Shown: in pieces, positions 34,809-42,167 of the stretch
Layout of the letters: every line of letters starts with the position of its first letter
Position numbering within the stretch: the first letter of the stretch is position 1
DNA from: a bacterium
GTDB lineage: Bacteria; Eisenbacteria; RBG-16-71-46; CAIMUX01
Assembly (NCBI GenBank): GCA_030431975.1
Contig: JAUIHP010000001.1
Location: forward strand, 124,001 to 188,000
Direction: 5' to 3'
DNA length: 64,000 nucleotides
Notes under the pieces: model-generated
The model's database searches: none
The model's input: the letters and a program-made list of their open reading frames with translations, nothing else
Told to the model about the DNA's origin: nothing
Translations under genes and position numbers: made by a program

Positions 34809-35594
34809 CTACTTCTTCGTCGTCGACTCGGATCGCCGCGTCGAGGTGGCAAAGTACTTTCCGGGCGTCGTTCCCAGCACCTTGCGGAACATCGAGATGA
34901 AGGCGCTTGGACTTTCATAGCCGACGGCGAGCGACACGGAAGAGACAGGTTCATCCCTGGCCAGGCGCTTCAGCGCCTCGAGTAGTCTCAGCCGGGCTCG
35001 CCACTCTCCGACGGTCATGTCCGTCTCGTGCCTGAAGAGCCTCTCCAGCGTCCTTCGACTCGCGCCGACGGCATGGGCGAGTTCGTCCACGCTGCGAACG
35101 TCCGCCGGATCTTTCTTTAGGCTCTCGGCGAAACGAACTGCCCTCGGGTCATTGGGCATCGGAAGGCGAAGGCTGCGTTGACCGAGGTCGGATAGTTCAC
35201 TTGCAAGCAACGCAGCGTAGGACGAGTCCAACCGATCCGCCCGAGACAACGCCTTCCGTTCGATCACACGGACAATCAGTTCGCGAAAGAGATCGGAGAC
35301 CGGAACAACCCTGCAGTCCACTTGCGCAACGATTTCGGAGTCCGGATGAAAGTAGAGAGTTCGCAGCTCCGTGGGTCCCGACATTTCGATTTCGTGTTCG
35401 ATGCCGGCAGGGACGAGAACAGCCCGAGCCGGCGGCACGACCCACGCTTCGCGGTCAGTGACTACCGTGAGCACCCCACGCCGGGCATAGATGAGTTGGT
35501 GCCAGTCATGGGAGTGCCGGTCGATTCGGTACTTCGACGAGAAACCCAGAGCAAGTCCGCGGACAACGACGTTATTGCGGGCAGTGCGGACCAT
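34809..35594 (-). CDS. AraC-family transcriptional regulator
   Basis: A 261-residue regulator with an N-terminal cupin sensor domain (IDRHSHDWHQLIYARRGVLTV, PPARAVLVPAGIEHEIEM) and a C-terminal double helix-turn-helix (~150-250). The helix-turn-helix includes VDELAHAVGASRRTLERLFRHE and VSLAVGYESPSAFISMFRKVLGTTPGKYF, the AraC signature. The ligand is unknown. ATG 35594 was chosen over an upstream TTG at 35636, which would add 14 residues. It is divergent from the VOC gene at 35761, a common arrangement for a regulator and its target; the downstream BNR protein is another possible target. Confidence 0.9.
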   Translation of the reverse strand: MVRTARNNVVVRGLALGFSSKYRIDRHSHDWHQLIYARRGVLTVVTDREAWVVPPARAVLVPAGIEHEIEMSGPTELRTLYFHPDSEIVAQVDCRVVPVSDLFRELIVRVIERKALSRADRLDSSYAALLASELSDLGQRSLRLPMPNDPRAVRFAESLKKDPADVRSVDELAHAVGASRRTLERLFRHETDMTVGEWRARLRLLEALKRLARDEPVSSVSLAVGYESPSAFISMFRKVLGTTPGKYFATSTRRSESTTKK

Positions 35595-35760
35595 GATTCG
35601 GCGTGAACCCCCAAGTGTCGCATTCAAGCTACTCAATGTCAGAATAGCGCAACAGCGCCGGCCGGACAGAAGGGTATATTCGGGCCGAGAAGCGCTTCAC
35701 CCGGCCTCCTGACACGGGAGTCCCAGAACGAAGAGTTCCAACTGTAAGGAGCCCCCGGCC

Positions 35761-36144
35761 ATGCCCAACAACGTCGTTCACTTTGCCATTCACGCCGACG
35801 ACATTCCCAGAGCCCGCCGATTCTACGAGTCGGTGTTCGGCTGGCGGTTCGAAGCTTGGGGTCCCCCGGACTTCTTTCTCATCGAGACCGGAAGCGAATC
35901 CGACCCCGGCATTCGTGGAGCTCTGCAGAAACGTCGGGACTCCGTCGAGGGCAAAGGCGTGATCGGATTCGAGTGCACGGTCGGGGTCGAGTCGGTCGAG
36001 AAAGTCGCCGCCGAGATTGACGCCAATGGCGGTCGGGTTACGACTCCCAAGATCACGATTCCATCCGTCGGGTGGTTGGTTCAGTTCGAGGACACCGAGG
36101 GCAACGTGGTTTGCGCGATGCAGTACGACTCGTCCGCAGAGTAG
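35761..36144 (+). CDS. VOC/glyoxalase-superfamily protein
   Basis: A 127-residue single-domain protein: NNVVHFAIHADDIPRARRFYESVFGWRF at the start (first betaalphabetabetabeta unit with the metal-site His), and TPKITIPSVGWLVQFEDTEGNVVCAMQ at the end, matching the 'predicted enzyme related to lactoylglutathione lyase' group. Metal ligands would include His7 or His10 and Glu near the end (FEDTEGN). The substrate is unknown. AAGGAG lies 9 nt before the ATG. It is divergent from the AraC regulator. Confidence 0.9.
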   Translation: MPNNVVHFAIHADDIPRARRFYESVFGWRFEAWGPPDFFLIETGSESDPGIRGALQKRRDSVEGKGVIGFECTVGVESVEKVAAEIDANGGRVTTPKITIPSVGWLVQFEDTEGNVVCAMQYDSSAE

Positions 36145-36261
36145 TTGACCGCTGGAACGAGACGGCAGTGTGAAGAAGCCGTTCCGAAGCATTGAACACT
36201 CAGCATGAAATACTCGTCCTGAACTTGAGTGATCGACCCTTCAATTCTTCACGGAGCCGAC

Positions 36262-37827
36262 ATGGACCACCTTCGCCGCCGACGGTTACCGTGCGGACGC
36301 CGACCCTTGAGCCCAAGTTCAAGCACGACCACGTCCGCCGCCCTGGCCTGCATCCTCGGAGCTCTATTGGCTGGCACTCTCCCCGCCCTGGCGCAGAGCG
36401 GTGAAGGGATCGACAGCCCAGGATGGCCTGACTCCGAGGCAGGCCGGGCCGCCCAGGAACTCTTCGGGCTCATCAATTCGGGAACGCAGTCTGAAGTCGA
36501 AGCATTCGTTCGCGAGAACTATGACCCCGACGCCTGGGCCGACTTTCCGCCAACAGAAAACGCGGCGTGGATCGTCGGATTGAAAGATGCGATGGGCCCG
36601 CTCGACTTTCATGCAACCCGTCGATTCCCCGACGAGTTCGATGAGCACACGGTCTTCGCCATTGCCTATGCGCGGAAGGTTGAGCAGTGGCGCGCGATGA
36701 GCCTGACGGTCTCGCCCCAGCCTCCTCACAAGGTCGTCGGGATGGCAATCATGCCCACCCGTGCTCCCGCGGCCCAGACCCAAGGCCCTCGGAGCAAGAC
36801 AGAGCTGGTCGCGGAGTTGAGCGACTATCTCGACCGAATGGCTTCGACAGATCAGTTCTCCGGCGCCGTACTCGTCGCTCACAACGGATCGACAATCTTC
36901 GAGAAAGCATACGGCTTTGCGTCGCGCCGCTATTCCGTGCCCAATCGCGTCGACACGCGCTTCAACCTCGGGTCCATGAACAAGATGGTCACGGCGGTCG
37001 CGGTGCTCCAGCTCGAGGCGCAGGGAAAACTCTCGCTCGACGATGCCGTGGAGGGCCACCTACCGAGCGGCTGGCTTCCAGCGGACATCGCGCGGAGAAT
37101 CCAGGTGAAGCACCTCTTGAACCACACCTCAGGGCTTGGAAGCTACTTCCGCGACCCAAGAATGTGGGAAGCGTCGCGTCTGTCGTTTCGAGAGCTCGAG
37201 GACTACAAGATGCTCTTCGACGCCGTCGAACTCGCCTTCGACCCCGGTTCGAAGTGGGAGTACAGCAACTCGGGCTATCTCATCCTCGGCGTCCTCATCG
37301 AGAAAGTCTCCGGGCTCTCTTACGAGGAGTACGTGCGAAGACATGTCTACGAGCCGGCCGGAATGAAGGACACCGCTTTCTACGAGATGGACGTGCCCGT
37401 CCCCAACCTCGCGACCGGCCACTTCCCCGGCACTGAAGGTCCCGAACCTGGCTACCGGGAAAACTCGCTGCTTCACGTCGTCAAGGGCGGCCCCGCCGGC
37501 GGGGGTTACTCGACGGTACAGGATCTGGAGAGATTCGCGGCCGCCCTTCGCTCTGGAGCCCTCCTGGAGGCGTCTTCACTGAACCGGATGTGGACGGCAT
37601 CGGCCCTCTCCCTGGACACCCTGCCCTACGGACTCGGATTCTCCGTCGCCGGGCAAGCGGGTAATCGACGTGTCGGACACGGCGGCGACTTTGCCGGCAT
37701 CAGCGCGAACCTCGAAATCCATCTCGACACCGGATGGACCATCGCGATCCTCTGCAACCAGACGGGGGTCGTCGGGGCGGGCGATCTCAACCTCAAGATC
37801 GCAGACTGGATCGACCAGCTACCGTAG
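36262..37827 (+). CDS. Secreted serine hydrolase (beta-lactamase class C / penicillin-binding-like)
   Basis: A 521-residue protein with an arginine-rich N terminus and a signal-peptide core (AALACILGALLAGTLPALA), predicted to expose Gln (QSGEG) after cleavage. Residues ~50-165 are a small accessory domain. The hydrolase domain (~180-515) has the class C motifs: nucleophile Ser238 in GSMNK (S-x-x-K), Y-S-N-S-G-Y (Y-x-N), and HGGDFAG near the end in place of K-T-G. Members include D-aminopeptidases and esterases as well as beta-lactamases, so antibiotic hydrolysis is not claimed. ATG 36262 has GGAG 5 nt upstream. Confidence 0.88.
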   Translation: MDHLRRRRLPCGRRPLSPSSSTTTSAALACILGALLAGTLPALAQSGEGIDSPGWPDSEAGRAAQELFGLINSGTQSEVEAFVRENYDPDAWADFPPTENAAWIVGLKDAMGPLDFHATRRFPDEFDEHTVFAIAYARKVEQWRAMSLTVSPQPPHKVVGMAIMPTRAPAAQTQGPRSKTELVAELSDYLDRMASTDQFSGAVLVAHNGSTIFEKAYGFASRRYSVPNRVDTRFNLGSMNKMVTAVAVLQLEAQGKLSLDDAVEGHLPSGWLPADIARRIQVKHLLNHTSGLGSYFRDPRMWEASRLSFRELEDYKMLFDAVELAFDPGSKWEYSNSGYLILGVLIEKVSGLSYEEYVRRHVYEPAGMKDTAFYEMDVPVPNLATGHFPGTEGPEPGYRENSLLHVVKGGPAGGGYSTVQDLERFAAALRSGALLEASSLNRMWTASALSLDTLPYGLGFSVAGQAGNRRVGHGGDFAGISANLEIHLDTGWTIAILCNQTGVVGAGDLNLKIADWIDQLP

Positions 37828-37906
37828 CAAAGCCACAATCCGCGTCCTGTAAGTCTCATCCTCCGCAACTCACACTTCGGGCCCGAAAAGACACACCGGC
37901 ACATAA

Positions 37907-37926
37907 TTCCGCAATCCCTTGCGGAA
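37907..37926. promoter_or_regulatory. MarR-type operator palindrome
   Basis: TTCCGCAA-tccc-TTGCGGAA is a perfect 8-bp inverted repeat with a 4-nt spacer. It overlaps the -35 element of the promoter directly in front of the MarR-GNAT gene, the usual place for an autoregulatory MarR operator. Confidence 0.7.
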
Positions 37927-37947
37927 ATTCTCCGACTGCTCCATAGT
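37919..37947 (+). promoter_or_regulatory. Candidate promoter of the MarR-GNAT gene (leaderless arrangement)
   Basis: TTGCGG (37919-37924), 17 bp, CATAGT (37942-37947), then 7 nt to ATG 37955. There is no Shine-Dalgarno sequence. Confidence 0.45.
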
Positions 37948-37954
37948 CATTCCC

Positions 37955-38929
37955 ATGGACTCGATGGAGAATCTGGGCGAGTTGGGACTGGCATCCCGCC
38001 TCCACCGGTTGGCTGATCGCCTGCAGGCGGATGTCTCCGCAATCTACTCCGAGCTGGGATTGGAGTTCGAGGCGCGGTGGTTCCCGGTGTTGGTTGCCCT
38101 GCACCGGGATGGGCCTGCAAACGTCACGGACTTAGCTCGAAGCCTCGGAATCTCCCATCAGGCCGTGTCGCAAACGGCGCATGTCCTGATTCGGCGTGAC
38201 CTGGTAAAGGAAACCGTCGACGCCAAAGATCGCCGCCGAAAGGCCCTCAGTCTGAGCCGGAAAGGGCGACGGCTATGCCAGCGACTGGAACCTGTTTGGG
38301 AGCAAATCCGTGAGGCAAACCGGGAGCTGTTGGCGGACGTGGGCGTAGACCTGGTAGCCGACATCGAACAGGTCGAAGCCGCTCTTTCGAAGCAGGGAAT
38401 CGCGGGCCGTGTCCGAGACCATCTGGGGCTTCCGCCGAAAGAACCGGTGCAGATCGTGGGCTACCGGCCCGCCTACAAGAAACACTTTCGCCGCCTGAAC
38501 CTCGACTGGATCGAGGACGACTTCGTGGTCGAGACCAAAGACCGGAAGTTGCTCGAGGATCCGAACCGCGTCGTCCGCAGGGGCGGTGAGGTGCTCTTTG
38601 CCATCCTCGGCGATGAGGTCATTGGAACCTGCGCCCTGCTGCGTCACGACGCCGCCACGTGGGAGCTGACGAAAATGGCTGTCGATCGAAATCGTCGACG
38701 GCAAGGCCACGGCCGCCGCCTTGCACGTGCCGTCATCGAGCGGGCCACCGAGGAAGGCGCGTCCCGACTGTGGCTCCGCACGAGTCCACTCCTTCGCGGG
38801 GCGGAGCGACTCTACCGCTCGCTCGGCTTTCGCCGGTCCCGCCGCCACCCTTTCCAGGACGAGGCCTACGAGCGTGAGACCTTGGCCATGGTTCTGAACC
38901 TACCGCTTCCAGAGGAGAAGACCTCATGA
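37955..38929 (+). CDS. MarR-family regulator fused to a GNAT acetyltransferase
   Basis: About 324 residues. The N-terminal ~145 are a winged-helix MarR domain (VTDLARSLGISHQAVSQTAHVLIRRDLV, then the wing KDRRRKALSLSRKGRRL). Residues ~175-315 form a GNAT domain, with GDEVIGTCALL, MAVDRNRRRQGHGRRL (acetyl-CoA loop R-R-Q-G-H-G) and AERLYRSLGFRRSRRHPF. The two-domain architecture is known in actinobacteria and others; acetylation target and inducer are unknown. The candidate starts are ATG 37955 and ATG 37964. A TTG at 37919 is unlikely because it lies within the operator/promoter. Its TGA overlaps the ATG of the S41 peptidase gene (ATGA). Confidence 0.88.
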   Translation: MDSMENLGELGLASRLHRLADRLQADVSAIYSELGLEFEARWFPVLVALHRDGPANVTDLARSLGISHQAVSQTAHVLIRRDLVKETVDAKDRRRKALSLSRKGRRLCQRLEPVWEQIREANRELLADVGVDLVADIEQVEAALSKQGIAGRVRDHLGLPPKEPVQIVGYRPAYKKHFRRLNLDWIEDDFVVETKDRKLLEDPNRVVRRGGEVLFAILGDEVIGTCALLRHDAATWELTKMAVDRNRRRQGHGRRLARAVIERATEEGASRLWLRTSPLLRGAERLYRSLGFRRSRRHPFQDEAYERETLAMVLNLPLPEEKTS

Positions 38930-40260
38930 ACCGCGTTTTCATCGGAAGGGCGCTAACCCTGATTCCCGTGCTTATTGCGACGTCCGCGATCGCGCAGCTC
39001 GGCCCGCCTCGCTTTTCCGACCTCGACCACTCCAGGCGGGTGGCCATCGTCGATTCGCTGACGGCCGCGCTCGACACCGTCTATGTCTTTCCTGATGTCG
39101 CGACCGCGATGGTCGAAGACGTTCGCCGGAAAGTCAAAAGCGGAGAGTACGACGACATTGCCGACCCGCATGCATTCGCAGCCAGACTGACGAATGATCT
39201 TCGGGAAATCAGCAAGGACCTCCATCTAAGCGTCGGAGTCACCTCTCCGCCACCGCCACAGGAACTGGAAGACCCGGCAGTGGCGAGGGCACGCTGGGAC
39301 GATGAGGAAGCGCACGGCAACTACGGCTTCATCAAGGTCGAGCGCCTGGCCGGCAACGTCGGCTACCTCAAACTCAATCGCTTCAGCGGCCACCCCGACG
39401 CAGCCGCGACGGCCAATGCCGCCATGACCTTCCTTGCCGGCTGCGATGCCATCATCTTCGATCTCACGGACAACGGCGGCGGCTCTCCCAGCATGGTCCA
39501 GCTTCTTTGCAGCTATCTGCTCGAAGGACGAGTGCACCTCAACAGCTTCTATGTGCGGGCGACCGACGACATGAGGCAGTACTGGACGCAGCAGTTCCTT
39601 CCCGGCCCCAGGTCCACCGAAACTCCGGCCTATGTTCTGACCAGCAGCAACACGTTCTCCGGAGCCGAAGAATTCAGCTACAACCTGAAGAATCTGGAAC
39701 GGGCGACCCTGGTCGGAGAGACGACGGGAGGCGGTGCGCATCCCGTCGACCGGCACTTCTTTGATTTCGGTGAGTACCACGTGACGATGTCGCTTCCTTT
39801 CGGTCGCGCGATCAATCCGATCACGGAGACCAACTGGGAAGGTACCGGTGTGTCTCCCCACATCTCCTGCAGCCGGGCGGATGCGTTGCAAACGGCCTAC
39901 CTGGACGCGCTGAACACGCTGATGGAGGAGAGCGAGGACGAAGGCCAGCGCTTCGAACTCATGTGGGCGCGCGACGGAATACAAGCCGAGCTCGAGCCCG
40001 TGCAGCTGAGTTCTTCGACGCTCGACGAGTTCGTGGGCCAGTACGGCCCACGGAGTATTCGTCGTGAAGGAGACACGCTGATCTATCAGCGGGAAGGCCG
40101 TGATCCCACGCCACTGAAGCCGTTGAGCGCCGATACGTTCCAAGCGGAAGGTATCGCGTGGTTTCGTGTGCGTTTCGAGCGGGACTCCCAAGGTGAGGTC
40201 GAACGGATCGTGGGCCTCTATCAGAACGGACACGTCGACGGGAATCCGCGGGTACGTTGA
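38926..40260 (+). CDS. Secreted S41-family (tail-specific/IRBP-like) peptidase
   Basis: A 444-residue exported protein; the signal peptide ends ATSAIA, giving Gln as predicted mature N terminus. The order is an N-terminal helical domain as in IRBP-like S41 proteins (RVAIVDSLTAALDTVYVFPDVATAM) and the S41 core (NVGYLKLNRFSGHPDA, IIFDLTDNGGGSPSM). The nucleophile is Ser in TSSNTFSGAEEFSY and ATLVGETTGGGAHP follows. Unlike CtpA there is no recognisable PDZ domain. The C-terminal ~100 residues (LSSSTLDEFVGQYGPRSIRREGDTLIYQREG) resemble a DUF3471-like beta domain. It is co-translated with the MarR-GNAT gene (ATGA overlap). Confidence 0.88.
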   Translation: MNRVFIGRALTLIPVLIATSAIAQLGPPRFSDLDHSRRVAIVDSLTAALDTVYVFPDVATAMVEDVRRKVKSGEYDDIADPHAFAARLTNDLREISKDLHLSVGVTSPPPPQELEDPAVARARWDDEEAHGNYGFIKVERLAGNVGYLKLNRFSGHPDAAATANAAMTFLAGCDAIIFDLTDNGGGSPSMVQLLCSYLLEGRVHLNSFYVRATDDMRQYWTQQFLPGPRSTETPAYVLTSSNTFSGAEEFSYNLKNLERATLVGETTGGGAHPVDRHFFDFGEYHVTMSLPFGRAINPITETNWEGTGVSPHISCSRADALQTAYLDALNTLMEESEDEGQRFELMWARDGIQAELEPVQLSSSTLDEFVGQYGPRSIRREGDTLIYQREGRDPTPLKPLSADTFQAEGIAWFRVRFERDSQGEVERIVGLYQNGHVDGNPRVR

Positions 40261-40413
40261 TCTCGGCGCGGGTCGCAATGCAAGAAGCAGCAATGGACCG
40301 GAATCCGTTTGCGGGCTGCACGCACCTTGTGTTCGCGGCCATCTTCGCCACCCGTTACGACCCTTGTGAGTGGTTCGGGCTAGGTGATTGCTTGCAATTG
40401 CCGCGGCTCGCAA
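40261..40413. other. Intergenic region without recognised feature
   Basis: Space between the S41 gene and a small leftward ORF. I see no hairpin, repeat or gene here. Confidence 0.4.
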
Positions 40414-40521
40414 TCAGTAGAACAGCGACTTGATCTGTCCCCACGACCCCTGCTTCGTGGGGTGGCCGGCGAGGAGAACGAGAACGGGGATCGCAACCTG
40501 AAGGCAAGAACTCAGAATCAT
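40414..40521 (-). CDS. Possible 35-aa hydrophobic microprotein
   Basis: ATG 40521 is preceded by GGAGG with 6 nt spacing, as good as any gene here. It opens a frame of 35 residues, MILSSCLQVAIPVLVLLAG then HPTKQGSWGQIKSLFY. The N-terminal half could be a membrane helix. No family is recognised. It lies downstream of the SRPBCC gene on the same strand. The support is the ribosome-binding site and the membrane-like composition only. Confidence 0.35.
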   Translation of the reverse strand: MILSSCLQVAIPVLVLLAGHPTKQGSWGQIKSLFY

Positions 40522-40633
40522 CGCAATCCTCCACGGGAAGCATGACGCTGCGGTCACTCGTATCGAGCTATCGCACTCCTCGAATGTTAACGCCGGAGGC
40601 CGTTTCAGCCAGGAGAGATTGCGAACTGAGGCT

Positions 40634-41443
40634 CTACCTCTTGGCCGAAAGCCAACCTTGAAGACGCTCCTGCCACTTGGGCTGCTCAGCCTGAGCGGTC
40701 GCCGCAGCGTTGTCGCCGTATCGATAGACACTGAGATGCGCGGTCGGAACGCCGTTCATCTCGGCCACGCCGGTAAACAGGATGCCGGGATGGGGCTGCT
40801 CAAGAATGACGATCGCGAATCGTTCCGGACCGGCCTTGACGTGGTCCACATCCCCGGCCAGTCCCGGCGCACCTGAGTCCTCGAGTTGCCACCGGTTCCC
40901 TGCTGTCAGACCCGAAATGCCCAACCCGTCGGCGAGTTGATTCCAGCCCTCATCCACGGAGGACGCGGGCATCATGACCGAGGCGATCGCCCCCTTCTGG
41001 CCACGGAACTTGGTCAGATACAGGTAGAGAACGCGGAAAAACTTCGGCCAACCACCCTCGAGGCTTTCGAGTTCTTTGTCCCAGTCATCGGTCTCTGAGA
41101 AGAGACTGTGGACGACGCGAATCACACACGAGTCGCCGGACCGGGCTTCGACGGTCCATTCGGTGGCGACCGTCGGTCCTTCCGGCCCGAACGCCTTGCC
41201 TTCGCTGTAGAGCTTGTGTGGAGGTTCCCAAGTTCGAACGGTGGCGATGGGTATCTTCCCCGTACCCATGTCCATCGTGATCTCGCCACCTTCCCGCGGT
41301 TCGATCTCCATGCCCAGTTGCATGAACCAACACTCTGTTCCCGGACCTGTCGCGATCGTTTCCCACACTTCTTCCGGTGTGAACGGAACCTCGACTTCGA
41401 CCTGGATGGAACGGCGACCTGACGAATCCTTCTTTACGCTCAT
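40634..41443 (-). CDS. SRPBCC / AHSA1-like START-fold protein
   Basis: A 269-residue protein with an N-terminal AHSA1-type domain (IQVEVEVPFTPEEVWETIATGPGTECWFM, GGEITMDMG, WEPPHKL, ATEWTVEA, GWPKFFRVLYLYL). The C-terminal ~120 residues are less conserved and may be a second related fold. Such proteins bind small hydrophobic ligands or act in stress responses; the ligand is unknown. The ATG overlaps the stop of the upstream ArsR gene (ATGA). This ArsR-SRPBCC pairing is common and implies that the regulator controls the pair. Confidence 0.88.
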   Translation of the reverse strand: MSVKKDSSGRRSIQVEVEVPFTPEEVWETIATGPGTECWFMQLGMEIEPREGGEITMDMGTGKIPIATVRTWEPPHKLYSEGKAFGPEGPTVATEWTVEARSGDSCVIRVVHSLFSETDDWDKELESLEGGWPKFFRVLYLYLTKFRGQKGAIASVMMPASSVDEGWNQLADGLGISGLTAGNRWQLEDSGAPGLAGDVDHVKAGPERFAIVILEQPHPGILFTGVAEMNGVPTAHLSVYRYGDNAAATAQAEQPKWQERLQGWLSAKR

Positions 41444-42039
41444 GACTTCTCCTTGGCGCTCGAAGATGGAAGAGGATGGGATGCGATGACGAGGCGAAAG
41501 CTGCGGCCGTTGGGCGCGGAGCCGTCGTGATAGCGGGAAACGAGGTCCGCAACGGCGCCCGTCAACTCCCGCGTGAACTCGGCGCGTTCCGCCGGTGAAC
41601 GAAAACGGATCTCGGTATCGATCGACAAAGTCGCGAGTCTCTTGGCGGCGCTCGCCGAACGACGAACGAGGTCGCCGACTTCCCGAACGAGACGCCCGCC
41701 CAATGCAATGAGGTAGCTGGCCGAAAGTCGATCGACGGAGTGCTCGGTCTCCGCCGCCAGCGAACCGAGGGCTTCCGGAGACACCGCGTAGGCATGCGCG
41801 GACGCCACCATCCGGCGCTCGGTCAAGCCTCCCCACTTTCTCGTCTCCGCCACTTGCACGAGACCCAAAGACTCCAGCGTTCGCAGGTGGTAGTTGACCT
41901 TTTGTCGGGGGATTTCCAGGCGCTCGGCCAGCTCCGCGGCGGAGCGGGGCTCCTTGAGTTCGTTGAGCAGAGCTCCCCGTCGCGGATCTAGCACCGCAGC
42001 GGCAACCTTTGGCTCTTTCAGCACTTCCACGTCCTGCAT
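41440..42039 (-). CDS. ArsR-type helix-turn-helix regulator
   Basis: A 199-residue regulator. The winged helix occupies residues ~10-70 (DPRRGALLNELKEPRSAAELAERLEIPRQKVNYHLRTLESLGLV) and is followed by a helical effector/dimerisation region. There is no metal-binding CxC motif, so it is not a classic metal sensor. It is preceded by a strong promoter with an inverted repeat (42055-42074) and no Shine-Dalgarno sequence. It overlaps the SRPBCC gene by 4 nt and most likely represses both. Confidence 0.9.
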   Translation of the reverse strand: MQDVEVLKEPKVAAAVLDPRRGALLNELKEPRSAAELAERLEIPRQKVNYHLRTLESLGLVQVAETRKWGGLTERRMVASAHAYAVSPEALGSLAAETEHSVDRLSASYLIALGGRLVREVGDLVRRSASAAKRLATLSIDTEIRFRSPAERAEFTRELTGAVADLVSRYHDGSAPNGRSFRLVIASHPLPSSSAKEKS

Positions 42040-42045
42040 GAGGGA

Positions 42046-42074
42046 ATCAAATCATTGACAATATTTTTTGTCAA
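42046..42074 (-). promoter_or_regulatory. Promoter and operator of the ArsR-SRPBCC operon (leaderless arrangement)
   Basis: On the minus strand: TTGACA (42074-42069), 17 bp, TTTGAT (42051-42046), then 6 nt to ATG 42039. A palindrome TTGACA-n8-TGTCAA (42055-42074) overlaps the -35, as expected for an autorepressor site. No Shine-Dalgarno sequence is present. Confidence 0.65.
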
Positions 42075-42167
42075 GCAAGAATGCGCAGGCTCGCTGAGGG
42101 GCCTTTGGTATTCTTCAAGAGTCCCCTCTCTCCTCAACCGTACTGTCACGGAACCCTTGGAGGAGTC

